Assembly (NCBI RefSeq): GCF_947497025.1
Contig: NZ_CANMFC010000001.1
Location: forward strand, 248,001-312,000
Origin: an uncultured Kushneria sp.
GTDB lineage: Bacteria > Pseudomonadota > Gammaproteobacteria > Pseudomonadales > Halomonadaceae
DNA length: 64,000 bases
Direction of reading: 5' to 3'
The notes below the pieces were generated by a model. The model was not told where the DNA came from. It was given only the letters and a program-made list of their open reading frames with translations, and did not search any database. Position numbers and translations under genes: made by a program. This document shows, in pieces, positions 9,741 through 19,665 of the stretch. How positions within the stretch are numbered: position 1 is the first letter of the stretch; every line of letters starts with the position of its first letter.

Positions 9741-12272
9741 TCAGAAAATGGCGTCGTAACTGCCGGTGCCCTGAGAGCCGCTTTCCGATTCAAGCTCAGG
9801 ACGAATCGAGCGTGGCTGATAAGGCGGCAGGTTGTCCTTCCGAAAGATTTCGGTGATGCCACCGCTGTCTTCATCATGCAGGCGCTTGCCGGTATCCGGA
9901 TCAATTCGCACCGTCACGATATCGTCAGGGGCACTCGGTGCCGCTTCCGGCGTCCCCTTGAGTACCGCGCCCATGTAATCCTTCCAGATGGGCAGCGCAG
10001 CCTGAGCCCCATATTCGGCAATGGTCTCGTTGGTATCCTTGCCGACCCAGACGCTGGTGGCCACGTTGTTGTTGAATCCCGAGAACCAGGCATCGCGCTG
10101 ATCGTTGGTGGTACCGGTCTTGCCGGCAATATCACCGCGATTGAGTGACAGTGCCGCACGACCGGTACCACGCTCGATGACATCGCGCATCATGGTGCGC
10201 AGCATATACACCGATTCGGGCGAGGCCACGCGCTCGGCAATCGGATAGGTGCGCCCGTCAATGGTGACGGTAGCCTCCATCGGATCACAGTCGCGACACG
10301 CTGCCGGCGGATTGGTTTCTTCCAGCAGGTTGGGACCGTCTTCGCCCTGGGTCACGCGCTCGATGAACCACGGTTTGATGCGGAAACCGCCATTGGCAAT
10401 CTCGGCGTAGCCACGGGCAATCTCCAGCGGTGTCAATTCGGCCGTGCCGAGTGCCAGCGACAGGCCATGCGGCAGACGCTTGCGCTCAAAACCCATGTTG
10501 ACCAGGAAGTCGATGGTGTTGTCCAGACCCACCGACTGCAGGGTGCGGATGGTCACCAGATTGAGCGAGCGATAAAGGCCCACGCGCAGCCGGGTCGGGC
10601 CGCCAAAGCTGCGCTCGGAGTTTTCGGGGCGCCAGGCGTCCTGATTGCCGATGCCGGCCTGTACGATCGGCGCATCGTTGACGATGGTGGCCGGTGTCAT
10701 ACCGTTTTCAAGCGCGGCCAGGTAGATGAACGGCTTGAAGTTGGAGCCGGGCTGACGGCGTGCCTGAGTCACCCGGTTGAACTTGCTGCTGGCGAAACTG
10801 AAGCCGCCCTGCAGTGCCCTCAGGGCACCGGTCTGCGGGTCCAGCGATACCAGCGCGCCTTCGGCCTGCGGCATCTGCGCCAGGCGCCAGCCGTCGCCAC
10901 GGGTGCGTTCCATGATGCGGACCAGATCGCCGCGTTTGGCGATCTGACCGGCACTGCTCGGTGCTGCCGCCCGACCACGCGGGCTCAGGTAGCGCGCAGC
11001 CCATTCAAGCCCCGGCCACTCAATGGTGATGACCTCATCGTTATCGTTGAGTACCCGCATGGTGCGGCCACTGGTGTCGATTACGATGGCCGGCTGCAGC
11101 GGCCCCAGACGCGGGGTGGCATCCAGCACGCGCTGCCAGTTGCTGACATCGCCGTCGATACCCGGAACGGAAGCCTTGCTGCGTGCGGCGGCCTCGCGGG
11201 CGGTACTTTCGACTTCCGGCGACTCGGAGAGCTCTTCTTCAAGGCCTGCGCGGTCGGTGCGGTCCTGAGCTTCTGACAGGCTGGCCGGGATATCGCTTTC
11301 TTCCGCGCCGCGCCAGCCATGGCGGGTGTCGTAATCCACCAGGCCGTTGATGAGTGCATCACGCGCGGCTTCCTGCATCCTGCTGTCAAGCGTTGTCACG
11401 ATGCGGTAGTTGCCGGTATAGGCCTCATCGCCAAAGCGCTCAATGGCGTACTGGCGTGCCATCTCGGCCACCCAGGGGGCCTGAACATCAGGCTGGGCGT
11501 GATGGCGTCTGGTTTCGATCGGTGCCTGAACGGCGTCCTGATAGGCGCTCTGGTCGATCATTCCCAATTGATGCATGCGCAGCAGTACCCAATTGCGTCG
11601 AATCAACGAACGCTGAGGGTTGCTGATCGGGTTCAGACTCGACGGCGCCTTGGGCAGGCCGGCGATGGTGGCCAGCTCCGGCAGGCTCAGCTCGTTGAGC
11701 GGCTTGTCAAAATAGGCCTCGGCCGCCGCCCCCACGCCATAGGCGCCCTGGCCCAGATAGATCTTGTTGACGTAAAGCTCGAGGATCTGCTGCTTGGACA
11801 GAATCTGCTCCATCTGCAGCGACAGCAGGATCTCGCGAATCTTGCGGGTAAAGGTCTGATCAAGGGTGAGCAGATAGTTACGCGCGACCTGCATGGTGAT
11901 GGTGCTGCCACCGGAACGGATACGACCGCTGGTGCCCAGCTCGAGCGCGGCCCGCATCAGACCGCGAGGGTCTACACCCGGGTGCTGATAGAAACCGGCA
12001 TCTTCGGCGGCCAGCAGGGCATTGATAAAGTTCTGCGGAATCTCGTCACCCTTGACCAGCTGGCGGCGCTGGGCACCGAACTCACCGATGAGCTTGTCAT
12101 CATGGGTATAGACCCGCAGCGGCATTTCGAGCTGGTAGTCCTGTAGCTGGTGAACGTCGGGCAGGCTGGGAGCGAAGTAGAGCGCAGCGCCAGCTACAGA
12201 AAGTGCGATGCCGGCCGTTATGGCAAGCAGCAGGAAAAAGAGGTGGAAAACCAGGCGCTTGATGAACGTCAT
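9741..12272 (-). CDS. mrcA: bifunctional penicillin-binding protein 1A
   Basis: Class A PBP (843 residues) that polymerises and cross-links peptidoglycan, anchored by an N-terminal helix (about 8-30). The glycosyltransferase domain shows EDAGFYQHPGVD and GGSTITMQVARN. The transpeptidase domain shows the SxxK motif in RQPGSNFKPF, SxN in GLYRSLNLV and KTGT in AGKTGTTNDQRDAWF. Between them, an OB-like region carries an acidic stretch (about residues 324-370, rich in Glu/Asp/Ser) longer than in enteric PBP1a. It is divergent from pilM, as in Pseudomonas (ponA-pilM). Confidence 0.96.
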   Translation of the reverse strand: MTFIKRLVFHLFFLLLAITAGIALSVAGAALYFAPSLPDVHQLQDYQLEMPLRVYTHDDKLIGEFGAQRRQLVKGDEIPQNFINALLAAEDAGFYQHPGVDPRGLMRAALELGTSGRIRSGGSTITMQVARNYLLTLDQTFTRKIREILLSLQMEQILSKQQILELYVNKIYLGQGAYGVGAAAEAYFDKPLNELSLPELATIAGLPKAPSSLNPISNPQRSLIRRNWVLLRMHQLGMIDQSAYQDAVQAPIETRRHHAQPDVQAPWVAEMARQYAIERFGDEAYTGNYRIVTTLDSRMQEAARDALINGLVDYDTRHGWRGAEESDIPASLSEAQDRTDRAGLEEELSESPEVESTAREAAARSKASVPGIDGDVSNWQRVLDATPRLGPLQPAIVIDTSGRTMRVLNDNDEVITIEWPGLEWAARYLSPRGRAAAPSSAGQIAKRGDLVRIMERTRGDGWRLAQMPQAEGALVSLDPQTGALRALQGGFSFASSKFNRVTQARRQPGSNFKPFIYLAALENGMTPATIVNDAPIVQAGIGNQDAWRPENSERSFGGPTRLRVGLYRSLNLVTIRTLQSVGLDNTIDFLVNMGFERKRLPHGLSLALGTAELTPLEIARGYAEIANGGFRIKPWFIERVTQGEDGPNLLEETNPPAACRDCDPMEATVTIDGRTYPIAERVASPESVYMLRTMMRDVIERGTGRAALSLNRGDIAGKTGTTNDQRDAWFSGFNNNVATSVWVGKDTNETIAEYGAQAALPIWKDYMGAVLKGTPEAAPSAPDDIVTVRIDPDTGKRLHDEDSGGITEIFRKDNLPPYQPRSIRPELESESGSQGTGSYDAIF

Positions 12273-12553
12273 GTAACACGTGTTCCGTCAATGAGGCGGG
12301 CTTGGGTGCGCAGGACATCGGTGACCGTCTGGCGTCGTCGTCGAAGGCCGCGCGGGAATATGACACTAGCAAGCCGGGCATTATAAGTAGCCGGTGCCAG
12401 GGCGACCAGCGTTAATGGGTAGTCGAGCACAGAGTACGTGCTTTTAAAACCGTTTAAAGCGCGAGTAAACCCCGTTATTTGCGCCATCAGGGTGGTTCGG
12501 GACACGTTATAAACAAGGTTCGTAAAAGACGAGCCACTGGCCGGAGAGCTCAA

Positions 12554-13609
12554 GTGCTGGGTTTTGGACATGCGACACAGGGTTTGATCGGCGTGGATAT
12601 TACCTCCGCCACCGTCAAGCTGCTCGAGCTTGAGCGTCACAGTGATCATTGGCGGGTGGCCTCCTGGGCCGTACGTCCGCTGGTGGATCGCGCCGTGGTC
12701 GAGCGACGCATTCGTGACATCGACCAGGTGGTCATGGCCCTGTCCCGTGCCATTGACCATGCCGGCCCGCGTGCGCGCCGTGCCGTGGTGGCCGTGCCCA
12801 CCGGCGCCGTGATTACCAAGGTGCTGAGCATGCCGGTGTCATTTGATGATAATGACATTGCCCAGCGTATTGCCATGGAATCGGACAAGCACATTCCGTT
12901 TCCGTTCAATGAAGTGACGCTCGATTTTCAGCGTCTGGGCGTCAATGCCCGCTATGACGATCAGCAGGATATCCTGCTGGTGGCCTGCCGACGGCAGGAC
13001 ATGCAGCAGCTGACCGACGTACTGGAACAGGTCGGACTCGAGCCTGCAGTGGTAGATGTCGAAATGTTCGCCATGGAGCGTGCCACCCGCTATCTGCTGT
13101 CCCGAACCCCCCATCACCCCGACCGGGGTAGTGCCCTGATCGACATCGGTGCCAGCATGACCGCCTTTCACATCGTGCATCGCGGTCGCATCGTGCATAC
13201 CCGTGACAACGTCATGGGCGGGCGCCAGCTGACCGACGAAATTCGTCAGCACTATCGTCTGACCTTTGATGATGCCGGGCGTGCCAAGAAAACCGGTGAT
13301 CTGCCGGGTTACCGTCAGCGCATTCTCCACCCCTTTCGGGAATCGCTGGTGCAGCAGATCATGCGCTCGCTGAAGCTTTACTACACCACGGCCGGTGCCT
13401 GCGAAATCGAGCGGCTGATTCTGGCCGGCGGCTCCAGCGTCATTGAGGGGCTGGCCGAGCGCCTGGCCGAGGAGAGCCGACTTGAGGTCGTGCCTGCCAA
13501 TCCGTTTGCCACCATGCGTATTGGCAGCGGCATCGACAATGCCAGTCTCGCCCTGGATGCCCCGGCCATGATGACCGCCTGCGGGCTGGCCATGAGATCG
13601 CTGTCATGA
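12554..13609 (+). CDS. pilM: type IV pilus inner-membrane assembly ATPase-like protein PilM
   Basis: Actin-like (FtsA fold) cytoplasmic protein that binds the N-terminus of PilN and joins the pilus alignment subcomplex. I chose GTG 12554, which has GGAGAG five bases upstream and gives VLGFGHATQGLIGVDITSA, 351 residues, close to the Pseudomonas protein; the frame continues upstream without family similarity. Typical segments are GVDITSATVKLLEL, ESDKHIPFPFNEVTLDF, ALIDIGASMTAFHIV and LAGGSS. It is the first gene of pilMNOPQ and overlaps pilN by four bases (ATGA). Confidence 0.94.
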   Translation: MLGFGHATQGLIGVDITSATVKLLELERHSDHWRVASWAVRPLVDRAVVERRIRDIDQVVMALSRAIDHAGPRARRAVVAVPTGAVITKVLSMPVSFDDNDIAQRIAMESDKHIPFPFNEVTLDFQRLGVNARYDDQQDILLVACRRQDMQQLTDVLEQVGLEPAVVDVEMFAMERATRYLLSRTPHHPDRGSALIDIGASMTAFHIVHRGRIVHTRDNVMGGRQLTDEIRQHYRLTFDDAGRAKKTGDLPGYRQRILHPFRESLVQQIMRSLKLYYTTAGACEIERLILAGGSSVIEGLAERLAEESRLEVVPANPFATMRIGSGIDNASLALDAPAMMTACGLAMRSLS

Positions 13610-14223
13610 GCACGGTGATCGAAACACCGGGCGATGTCCCGATCGATATCAACCTGCTGCCCTGGCGGGAGCAGGCGCGCGAGCGGCGCACCCGACGCTT
13701 TCACCTCTGGCTGTTGCTTGCCGTGCTTGTCGGGCTGGGTATCGGGTTTTTGTGCCAGTACTACCAGCAGTACCAGCTGGGTCGCGTCAATGCCGACATC
13801 GCTTATATCCAGCAGCGCACCGAAAGCCTTGAACACGACATCACTCAGGGGCATGCCCTGGAGGATCGGCGCCGCCAGATGCAGGAACGTATCGAGCTGA
13901 TCCGGCAGTTGCAGTTCTCGCGCTCCCAGACCGTGGCGCTTTTTCAGGCGCTGACCGATACCCTGGTCGACGGTGCGGTCTACGACCGGGTGGCGCGCCA
14001 TGACGGTCAGCTCGAAATCAGTGGGCTGGCGACCACCAACCGTCAGGTCTCCGATCAGATGCGCGCGCTTTCGAATGCGCCGGTACTGGGGGAGCCTCTG
14101 CTGCTGGACGTGCGTGCTGAAAACGAGCGTTCAAACCGTCGGCGCTTCAATCTGCAGGTGCCGGAGCACCCTTTGCATGAAATGCCGTCAGCTGCGACGA
14201 CGACAGCGGAGGCCTCGCCATGA
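13606..14223 (+). CDS. pilN: type IV pilus assembly protein PilN
   Basis: Single-pass inner-membrane protein of 205 residues. The PilM-binding motif INLLPWREQARERR (residues about 14-27) is followed by a membrane helix (about 33-50, LWLLLAVLVGLGIGFLC) and a periplasmic coiled-coil plus ferredoxin-like region that pairs with PilO. Its start codon overlaps the pilM stop and its stop overlaps the pilO start, so translation of the operon is coupled. Confidence 0.95.
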   Translation: MSTVIETPGDVPIDINLLPWREQARERRTRRFHLWLLLAVLVGLGIGFLCQYYQQYQLGRVNADIAYIQQRTESLEHDITQGHALEDRRRQMQERIELIRQLQFSRSQTVALFQALTDTLVDGAVYDRVARHDGQLEISGLATTNRQVSDQMRALSNAPVLGEPLLLDVRAENERSNRRRFNLQVPEHPLHEMPSAATTTAEASP

Positions 14224-14900
14224 CCCGCATCGACTGGCGTCTTGAATGGCAGCGGCTGCGTCAGGTTCGCCTGAGCGAACTGAGTCTTGAAGATGGCGGC
14301 AGCTGGCCCTGGCTTTTACGGGTACTTTTTTGCGCGCTGGTGGTGCTGGTGGTGGCGTTCGGGGCGCAGTGGTATCTGGCCGCCCCCGTCGCGCGTGATG
14401 TCAGTGATGCCCGTGCGCAGGTGGAAACGATGAAATCGCAGTACGCCACGCGCGCCTTTCAGGCGGCCAATCTGCCGCTGCTGGAAAGGCGTATGCAGGA
14501 ACTGGATGCGCGCATGGGCGCGCTGTTGAGCATGCTGCCCACGGACAGCGAAGTCCCGGCGCTGCTCGATGACATCAGCGACGCCGCGCGCCAGCAGCAG
14601 CTCGACATCGACTTCATCCGGCTGGCCTCGACCGAGGCGCACCCTTTCTATATGACCCAGCCGCTGGATATTCAGGTGCGTGGCGATTACCACCACCTGG
14701 CGGCCTTTATTTCACGGGTGGCAGAACTGCCACGCATCGTGACGCTGCATGATTTCACCCTGGCGCCTGCGGACAGCGAGTCCCTGGCGCCCACGGACAG
14801 CGAGGCCAATGATGCGCTGGTGTTGTCGCTGCAGGCCGAGACCTATCGCTATGAGCCCGAACAGGCAGAAGCCGGCTCAGGCGCGGCGGTGACGCCATGA
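14220..14900 (+). CDS. pilO: type IV pilus assembly protein PilO
   Basis: Inner-membrane partner of PilN (226 residues): a membrane helix at about residues 32-50 (LLRVLFCALVVLVVAFGAQWYL region), then a coiled coil and a periplasmic ferredoxin-like domain containing QPLDIQVRGDYHHLAAFISRVAELPRIVTL, of which QVRGDYHHLAAFI is characteristic of PilO. The C-terminal tail repeats a PADSESLAP/PTDSEAN motif, a short internal duplication. It overlaps both neighbours by four bases. Confidence 0.95.
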   Translation: MTRIDWRLEWQRLRQVRLSELSLEDGGSWPWLLRVLFCALVVLVVAFGAQWYLAAPVARDVSDARAQVETMKSQYATRAFQAANLPLLERRMQELDARMGALLSMLPTDSEVPALLDDISDAARQQQLDIDFIRLASTEAHPFYMTQPLDIQVRGDYHHLAAFISRVAELPRIVTLHDFTLAPADSESLAPTDSEANDALVLSLQAETYRYEPEQAEAGSGAAVTP

Positions 14901-15427
14901 GGGCCTCTGCGTTGGTCATGCTGGCACTGTGCCTGGGGCTCTGGGGCTGTGAGCGCGACAGCAGTGCACAGCTGGATGCCGAGCTCGAGACACTGCGTCA
15001 TCGTCCGGTCGGCCATCTGGATGCGCTGCCCGAGCAGCCGGTGTATCACCCTCTGCACTATGACGCCCATGAGCAGCGCAGCCCCTTCGCCGCCGCGCCT
15101 GGCATGGTGATGACCGCTCCCGTGGAGGCGACGCCCTCGGATGGCGTCAGACCCGACGCCGGCCGCGCTCGCGAGCCGCTGGAAAGCTACGCGCTCGCGA
15201 CCTTGCGGCTGGTGGGCACCCTGAGTGTGGGGGGACGCACGATTGCGTTGATACGCACACCCGATGGACGGGTCGTACGCCTTGAGCCGCGACAGCACAT
15301 TGGTGAAAACAGTGGACGGGTCACACGCATCGGCAGTGACCATATCGAGATTACGGAGCTGGCGCCGGATGGCCGCGGCGGTTTCAGCGAAGTCAGCCGC
15401 ACGCTGACGCTGGGAGCAACCTCATGA
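14897..15427 (+). CDS. pilP: type IV pilus lipoprotein PilP
   Basis: Inner-membrane lipoprotein linking PilN/O to the secretin PilQ. A short signal peptide ends in the lipobox LGLWGC (Cys near residue 18). A flexible linker leads to the beta-domain with LVGTLSVGGRTIALIRTPDG and RLEPRQHIGENSGRVTRI, features of PilP. 176 residues, the usual size. The start and stop overlap pilO and pilQ by four bases each. Confidence 0.95.
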   Translation: MRASALVMLALCLGLWGCERDSSAQLDAELETLRHRPVGHLDALPEQPVYHPLHYDAHEQRSPFAAAPGMVMTAPVEATPSDGVRPDAGRAREPLESYALATLRLVGTLSVGGRTIALIRTPDGRVVRLEPRQHIGENSGRVTRIGSDHIEITELAPDGRGGFSEVSRTLTLGATS

Positions 15428-17595
15428 TACCCAAGGGTCACCCTTTTTACTGCGATCGGCCGTCGACCGGGCTGCACCTTCTGACGAAAGTGATGGGTCG
15501 CCGCCGATTCAGGCGTCGTGTCGTCACGCTTCTGACGGGGCTTTTACTGCTTCTGACGGGCGCGCTGGCGAGTGCTGCCTCGTTGACCGATATCTCGCTG
15601 CGCCCGGCAGGCCCGGGGCAGGAGCTCGTTCGACTGACCTTTGATGGCGCCGTCAGCGTGCCGCAGTCCACTCTGCTGAGTGCTCCGCAGCGGCTGGTGC
15701 TGGATTTCAACGGCGCCGGTAGTCGGTTGTCGTCATCGCGTGTACCGCTGGCCGGCGCCAGTGTCGATGAGGCCGAGGCACACGTTTCGGGCGATCGGTT
15801 GCGCGTCATTCTGGCCATGGCCCACCCGGTGGGCTGGCAGCTGTCTGCAGTGGGCAATGTGCTGGAGGTCAGACTCGGCGAGCGCGCGTCGGGCAGCGGT
15901 GCGGGCCGGGGTGGCGATCTTTTGCAGCGTATTGCCGCCGTTCAGGCGGGCGGTGCGGCCACACAAGCCCCTGATGACAGCGGGGCCTCGGCGGTCAGCG
16001 ACGCCCGCGCCCGAATCGACAATATCGACTATCGCGTCGCCGGGCAGGGTGCCGGGGAGCTGATCGTGTCCCTGGATCGGCAGGGCATCTCGCCCCAGCT
16101 GGATGTGCAGGGCGGGCAGGCGCGGGTGCGTCTGAGCGGCGTGCGGCTGACACCACAGTGGCAGCGCATCATGGATGTCAGTGATTTTGCAACGCCGGTA
16201 TCGCGTATTACGCCCTCACAGTCGGGCGAGGATGTCGTGCTCACGCTGGCCATGGCCCCGGGGGCTGTCGCGATGGCGACCCAGCGCGGTCGCGAGGCAG
16301 TGATTCGGGTGTCGTCGGCGGACTCGGCGGCCGCCAGTCAACAGCAATCGCAGTTTCCCTTTGACGGCAAGCGCATCTCGCTGAATTTCGAGGACATTGA
16401 CGTGCGCACGGTGCTGTCGATTCTGGCCGATGAAGTCGGGCTCAATCTGGTGGTCAGCGACACCGTCAGCGGTAACGTGACGATCAACCTGCGTCAGGTG
16501 CCGTGGGATCAGGCACTTGATCTGATTCTGCAGACCCGCGGGCTTGCCAGTCGCCGCAGCGGCGACGTGCTGTTGGTGGCGCCCGGTGAAGAGCTGGCCG
16601 GCATGGCGCAGCGTGTTGCCCAGGCCGATCAGAGTCTCTCCGCCAACGAGGCGTTGACCACCGACTATCTACAGATGCGCTATGCCAGAGCGATCAATAT
16701 GGCCGCGCTGCTGCGCGGAGAGCAGGGGCTGGGGCTGTTGTCCGAGCGCGGACACGTGTCGGTGGATGAGCGCACCAATACGCTGCTGGTGCAGGATACC
16801 CGCGAGCGCATCGAGGAGATCCGTCGCACCATCGATCATCTGGATGTCCCCGTGCGCCAGGTCCAGATCGAGGCGCGTATCGTGATTGCCCGTGATCGAG
16901 TGGTCAATCAGCTGGGTGTGCGCTGGGGCGTATCTCGTCCGGGAACCCCTTCCAGTGGCATCAATCTGGCCGGCGCCTCCAGTGGCGTGGCGGCCAATGG
17001 CGGGCTGAGCGTGGATCTGGGTAACAGCGTGGCGCCTACCACCGGTTTCAGCTTTGGCTATCTCTCCGGCGATGTATTGCTGGACCTGGAGCTCAATGCG
17101 CTGGAGTCCGAGGGCAAGAGCCAGACCATTTCCCAGCCCAAGGTGATCACGGCCAATCAGCATCCGGCCCTGATCAAGCAGGGGCAGGAAATCCCCTACC
17201 AGCAGGGCGGTGACAGTACGCTGACCGGCACGACCGTACAGTTCAAGGAGGCCGTGCTGTCACTGGAGGTCACGCCCCAGATCACGCCGGACAATCGCAT
17301 TATCATGGATCTGATCGTCAACAATGACGACGTCTCCAGCAATCAGTACAACGGTGTTCCGGCCATTGATACCAATCAAATTCAGACCCAGGTGCTGGTC
17401 AATGATGGTGAAACGGTCGTACTTGGCGGTATCCTCTCTACCGAGCAGGTCAACAATTTGTACAAGACCCCTTTTCTGGGTGATCTGCCGGGCCTTGGTC
17501 GACTGTTTCGCTATACCGAACAGTCCAATGAAAAGGTAGAATTGCTGGTGTTCATTACGCCAAGGATCCTTGAGGACACCCTGACGGTGCGCTAA
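15424..17595 (+). CDS. pilQ: type IV pilus secretin PilQ
   Basis: Outer-membrane secretin through which the pilus passes (723 residues). Order: signal peptide (cleavage near LASA-AS), AMIN peptidoglycan-binding domains (about 45-125 and again about 190-280), secretin/TonB N-domain ([23 protein letters not shown]), N1 domain ([16 protein letters not shown]), and C-terminal secretin domain with [20 protein letters not shown] and [13 protein letters not shown]. The overlapping ATG at 15424 gives about 23 extra residues before [10 protein letters not shown] (15493), which may be the true start of the signal peptide. It overlaps aroK by one base. Confidence 0.95.
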   Translation: MIPKGHPFYCDRPSTGLHLLTKVMGRRRFRRRVVTLLTGLLLLLTGALASAASLTDISLRPAGPGQELVRLTFDGAVSVPQSTLLSAPQRLVLDFNGAGSRLSSSRVPLAGASVDEAEAHVSGDRLRVILAMAHPVGWQLSAVGNVLEVRLGERASGSGAGRGGDLLQRIAAVQAGGAATQAPDDSGASAVSDARARIDNIDYRVAGQGAGELIVSLDRQGISPQLDVQGGQARVRLSGVRLTPQWQRIMDVSDFATPVSRITPSQSGEDVVLTLAMAPGAVAMATQRGREAVIRVSSADSAAASQQQSQFPFDGKRISLNFEDIDVRTVLSILADEVGLNLVVSDTVSGNVTINLRQVPWDQALDLILQTRGLASRRSGDVLLVAPGEELAGMAQRVAQADQSLSANEALTTDYLQMRYARAINMAALLRGEQGLGLLSERGHVSVDERTNTLLVQDTRERIEEIRRTIDHLDVPVRQVQIEARIVIARDRVVNQLGVRWGVSRPGTPSSGINLAGASSGVAANGGLSVDLGNSVAPTTGFSFGYLSGDVLLDLELNALESEGKSQTISQPKVITANQHPALIKQGQEIPYQQGGDSTLTGTTVQFKEAVLSLEVTPQITPDNRIIMDLIVNNDDVSSNQYNGVPAIDTNQIQTQVLVNDGETVVLGGILSTEQVNNLYKTPFLGDLPGLGRLFRYTEQSNEKVELLVFITPRILEDTLTVR

Positions 17596-18164
17596 TGCAG
17601 GCATTACCCAATCTGTTTCTGGTCGGCCCCATGGGGACCGGCAAAAGCACCATCGGCCGCACACTTGCGGCCGAGCTGCAGCGTGACTTCTTCGATAGCG
17701 ACCACGTTATCGAGCAGCGCTGTGGCTGTAATATTCCCTGGATATTTGATGTCGAGGGTGAGGCCGGCTTTCGCCTTCGCGAAGCTCAGGTCATCGATGA
17801 AATTACCCGCTACCAGGGGATCGTGCTGGCCACCGGCGGTGGTGCGGTCATGCATCCGACCAACCGGCGCCTGCTGCGTGAGCGGGGCGTGGTCATCTAT
17901 CTCTCCACCACCGTTGAGCAGCAGCTCAAGCGCACGTCGCGGGATCGCAACCGGCCGCTTTTACAGTGCGCCGACCCGGAGCAGCGCCTGCGCGAACTGC
18001 TGGAAGTGCGTGATCCGCTCTATCGTGACACCGCAACCCTGATTGTCAGCACCGACCGCCGCAGTCCGCGCTCGGTGGTGGCCGAAATTCGACGACGTAC
18101 TCGCCGCTATGCGGGCTGCGTCTCGCGCGACTGTTGCGCCGATCTGTCGGGCTACTCGCTTTAG
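17595..18164 (+). CDS. aroK: shikimate kinase
   Basis: Phosphorylates shikimate in the aromatic amino-acid pathway (cytoplasm). Walker A is [11 protein letters not shown]; the shikimate-binding part includes [13 protein letters not shown], and the GGG motif is LATGGGAVM. The lid has RDRNRPLL. It is 189 residues; the last 18 or so ([15 protein letters not shown]) are Cys-rich and extend past the usual family end, so they are probably a lineage-specific tail. The start overlaps the pilQ stop (TAATG). Confidence 0.95.
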   Translation: MQALPNLFLVGPMGTGKSTIGRTLAAELQRDFFDSDHVIEQRCGCNIPWIFDVEGEAGFRLREAQVIDEITRYQGIVLATGGGAVMHPTNRRLLRERGVVIYLSTTVEQQLKRTSRDRNRPLLQCADPEQRLRELLEVRDPLYRDTATLIVSTDRRSPRSVVAEIRRRTRRYAGCVSRDCCADLSGYSL

Positions 18165-18231
18165 AGGCTGCCCGTCAGCGGCGGTGCCGGATGCCCCCAT
18201 TTCCCCTTTACTGATCCAACGGATATCGCAG

Positions 18232-19314
18232 ATGCAGACCCTCACGGTGGAATTGCCGGATCGTCACTACCCCATTCATGTCGGGCCCGGTCTTCTGGAT
18301 GATGCCTCGCTTTTGACGCCGCATCTTGGCGGCCGTCAGGTCATGATCGTGACCAACGAGACGGTGGCACCGCTGTATCTCGAACGCTTGAAGGCGACCC
18401 TGACCGGTTTTGAGGTCCACGAGGTGATTTTGCCCGACGGCGAGGCGACCAAGAATCTCGAGCACGTCGAGCGCATCTGGGATGGTCTGCTGGCCGCCGG
18501 TTTTAATCGCCGCGCCACCCTGATCGCGCTGGGCGGGGGGGTGACCGGCGACATGACCGGTTTCGCGGCGGCCAGCTATCAGCGCGGCATTGCCTTTATC
18601 CAGATCCCCACCACGCTCCTGGCACAAGTAGACTCTTCGGTGGGTGGCAAGACCGGCGTCAACCATCCGCGTGGCAAGAACATGATCGGCGCCTTTCATC
18701 AGCCACGTGCGGTGATTGTGGATACCGACACCCTCAGGACGCTGCCGGCCCGTGAACTGACGGCCGGGCTTGCCGAGGTCATCAAGTACGGCCTGATCCG
18801 TGATGAGGCCTTCCTGACATGGCTTGAGAACAACATGGCCGGTCTGCGCGCGCTGGACGCCTCGCTTCTGACCGAAGCGATTTTGAAAAGCTGCGCCGTC
18901 AAGGCCGAGATCGTGGTGGAAGACGAGACCGAGCAGGGGGTGCGGGCCCATCTCAATCTGGGACACACCTTCGGCCATGCGATAGAGACGGCCATGGGCT
19001 ACGGAAACTGGCTGCATGGCGAGGCCGTTGGTGCCGGCATGATGATGGCCACGGCCCTGTCGCATCGTCTTGGCTGGCTGGATGTGGCCGCCGTCAACCG
19101 GGTGGCGTCCCTGCTCGAGGATGCCGGCCTGCCGCGTCACGCGCCGGCGAAGGTCAGCGCCGAGCGTTTTCTGGAGCTGATGCATCTGGACAAGAAGGTG
19201 ACGGATGCGCGTCTGCGGCTGGTGCTGTTAAAGGCGCTGGGTGAGGCCTGTATCACCGACGAGATCGATGAAGCACAGGTCCATGAGCTTCTGGAACACT
19301 GGGAAAGGCAGTAG
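18232..19314 (+). CDS. aroB: 3-dehydroquinate synthase
   Basis: Converts DAHP to 3-dehydroquinate using NAD+ and a divalent metal. The start gives [18 protein letters not shown] and 360 residues, matching the family; the frame is open upstream but overlaps aroK. Key segments are [18 protein letters not shown], the [20 protein letters not shown] active-site loop, AEVIKYGLI and [11 protein letters not shown] with metal-binding histidines. It follows aroK by 67 bases and ends in a strong terminator, closing the pil-aro operon. Confidence 0.97.
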   Translation: MQTLTVELPDRHYPIHVGPGLLDDASLLTPHLGGRQVMIVTNETVAPLYLERLKATLTGFEVHEVILPDGEATKNLEHVERIWDGLLAAGFNRRATLIALGGGVTGDMTGFAAASYQRGIAFIQIPTTLLAQVDSSVGGKTGVNHPRGKNMIGAFHQPRAVIVDTDTLRTLPARELTAGLAEVIKYGLIRDEAFLTWLENNMAGLRALDASLLTEAILKSCAVKAEIVVEDETEQGVRAHLNLGHTFGHAIETAMGYGNWLHGEAVGAGMMMATALSHRLGWLDVAAVNRVASLLEDAGLPRHAPAKVSAERFLELMHLDKKVTDARLRLVLLKALGEACITDEIDEAQVHELLEHWERQ

Positions 19315-19355
19315 TTTTATTCGTTTATTCTGATATGGTGTGATGTCTCTGATGG

Positions 19356-19389
19356 ATGGCCGGTGCAACGACGCATCGGCCATTTTTTT
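19356..19389 (+). terminator. terminator of the pilMNOPQ-aroKB transcription unit
   Basis: An 11-bp stem with one G-T pair (ATGGCCGGTGC at 19356-19366 with GCATCGGCCAT at 19373-19383), a six-base loop, then TTTTTTT. It lies 41 bases beyond the aroB stop. Confidence 0.93.
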
Positions 19390-19488
19390 AACTCAACTTT
19401 AGTAGTATCACTACATTGGCCGAGGCTTTCATTTATGAAAGTTTCAAGGGCCAAACGTCGCTTCAAATAATAATGATTCCTGTTGAGC

Positions 19489-19516
19489 GTCTTATTCCTG
19501 AGACCAAGGTCTTATT
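19489..19516 (+). promoter_or_regulatory. direct repeat upstream of the citrate transporter
   Basis: GTCTTATT occurs at 19489-19496 and again at 19509-19516, exactly 20 bases apart, and each is followed by a GAGA core. Repeats spaced by two helical turns are common for dimeric activators or response regulators. No regulator gene adjoins the transporter, so the protein that binds is unknown. Apart from this and the aroB terminator I see nothing else in 19315-19665. Confidence 0.3.
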
Positions 19517-19665
19517 GTGAGATCAGACCGGTACTAAAAATTCCTTTCCTTTCAATTGTGTAAGTTTTGCCTTGCAGCAGCCGGGCCCTCTAGTCTCGCC
19601 CGATGGTTTCCAGCCGACACTTTGCCGGCAGGCCCCTTCATGACAACACACACGGGAGAGGAAAG

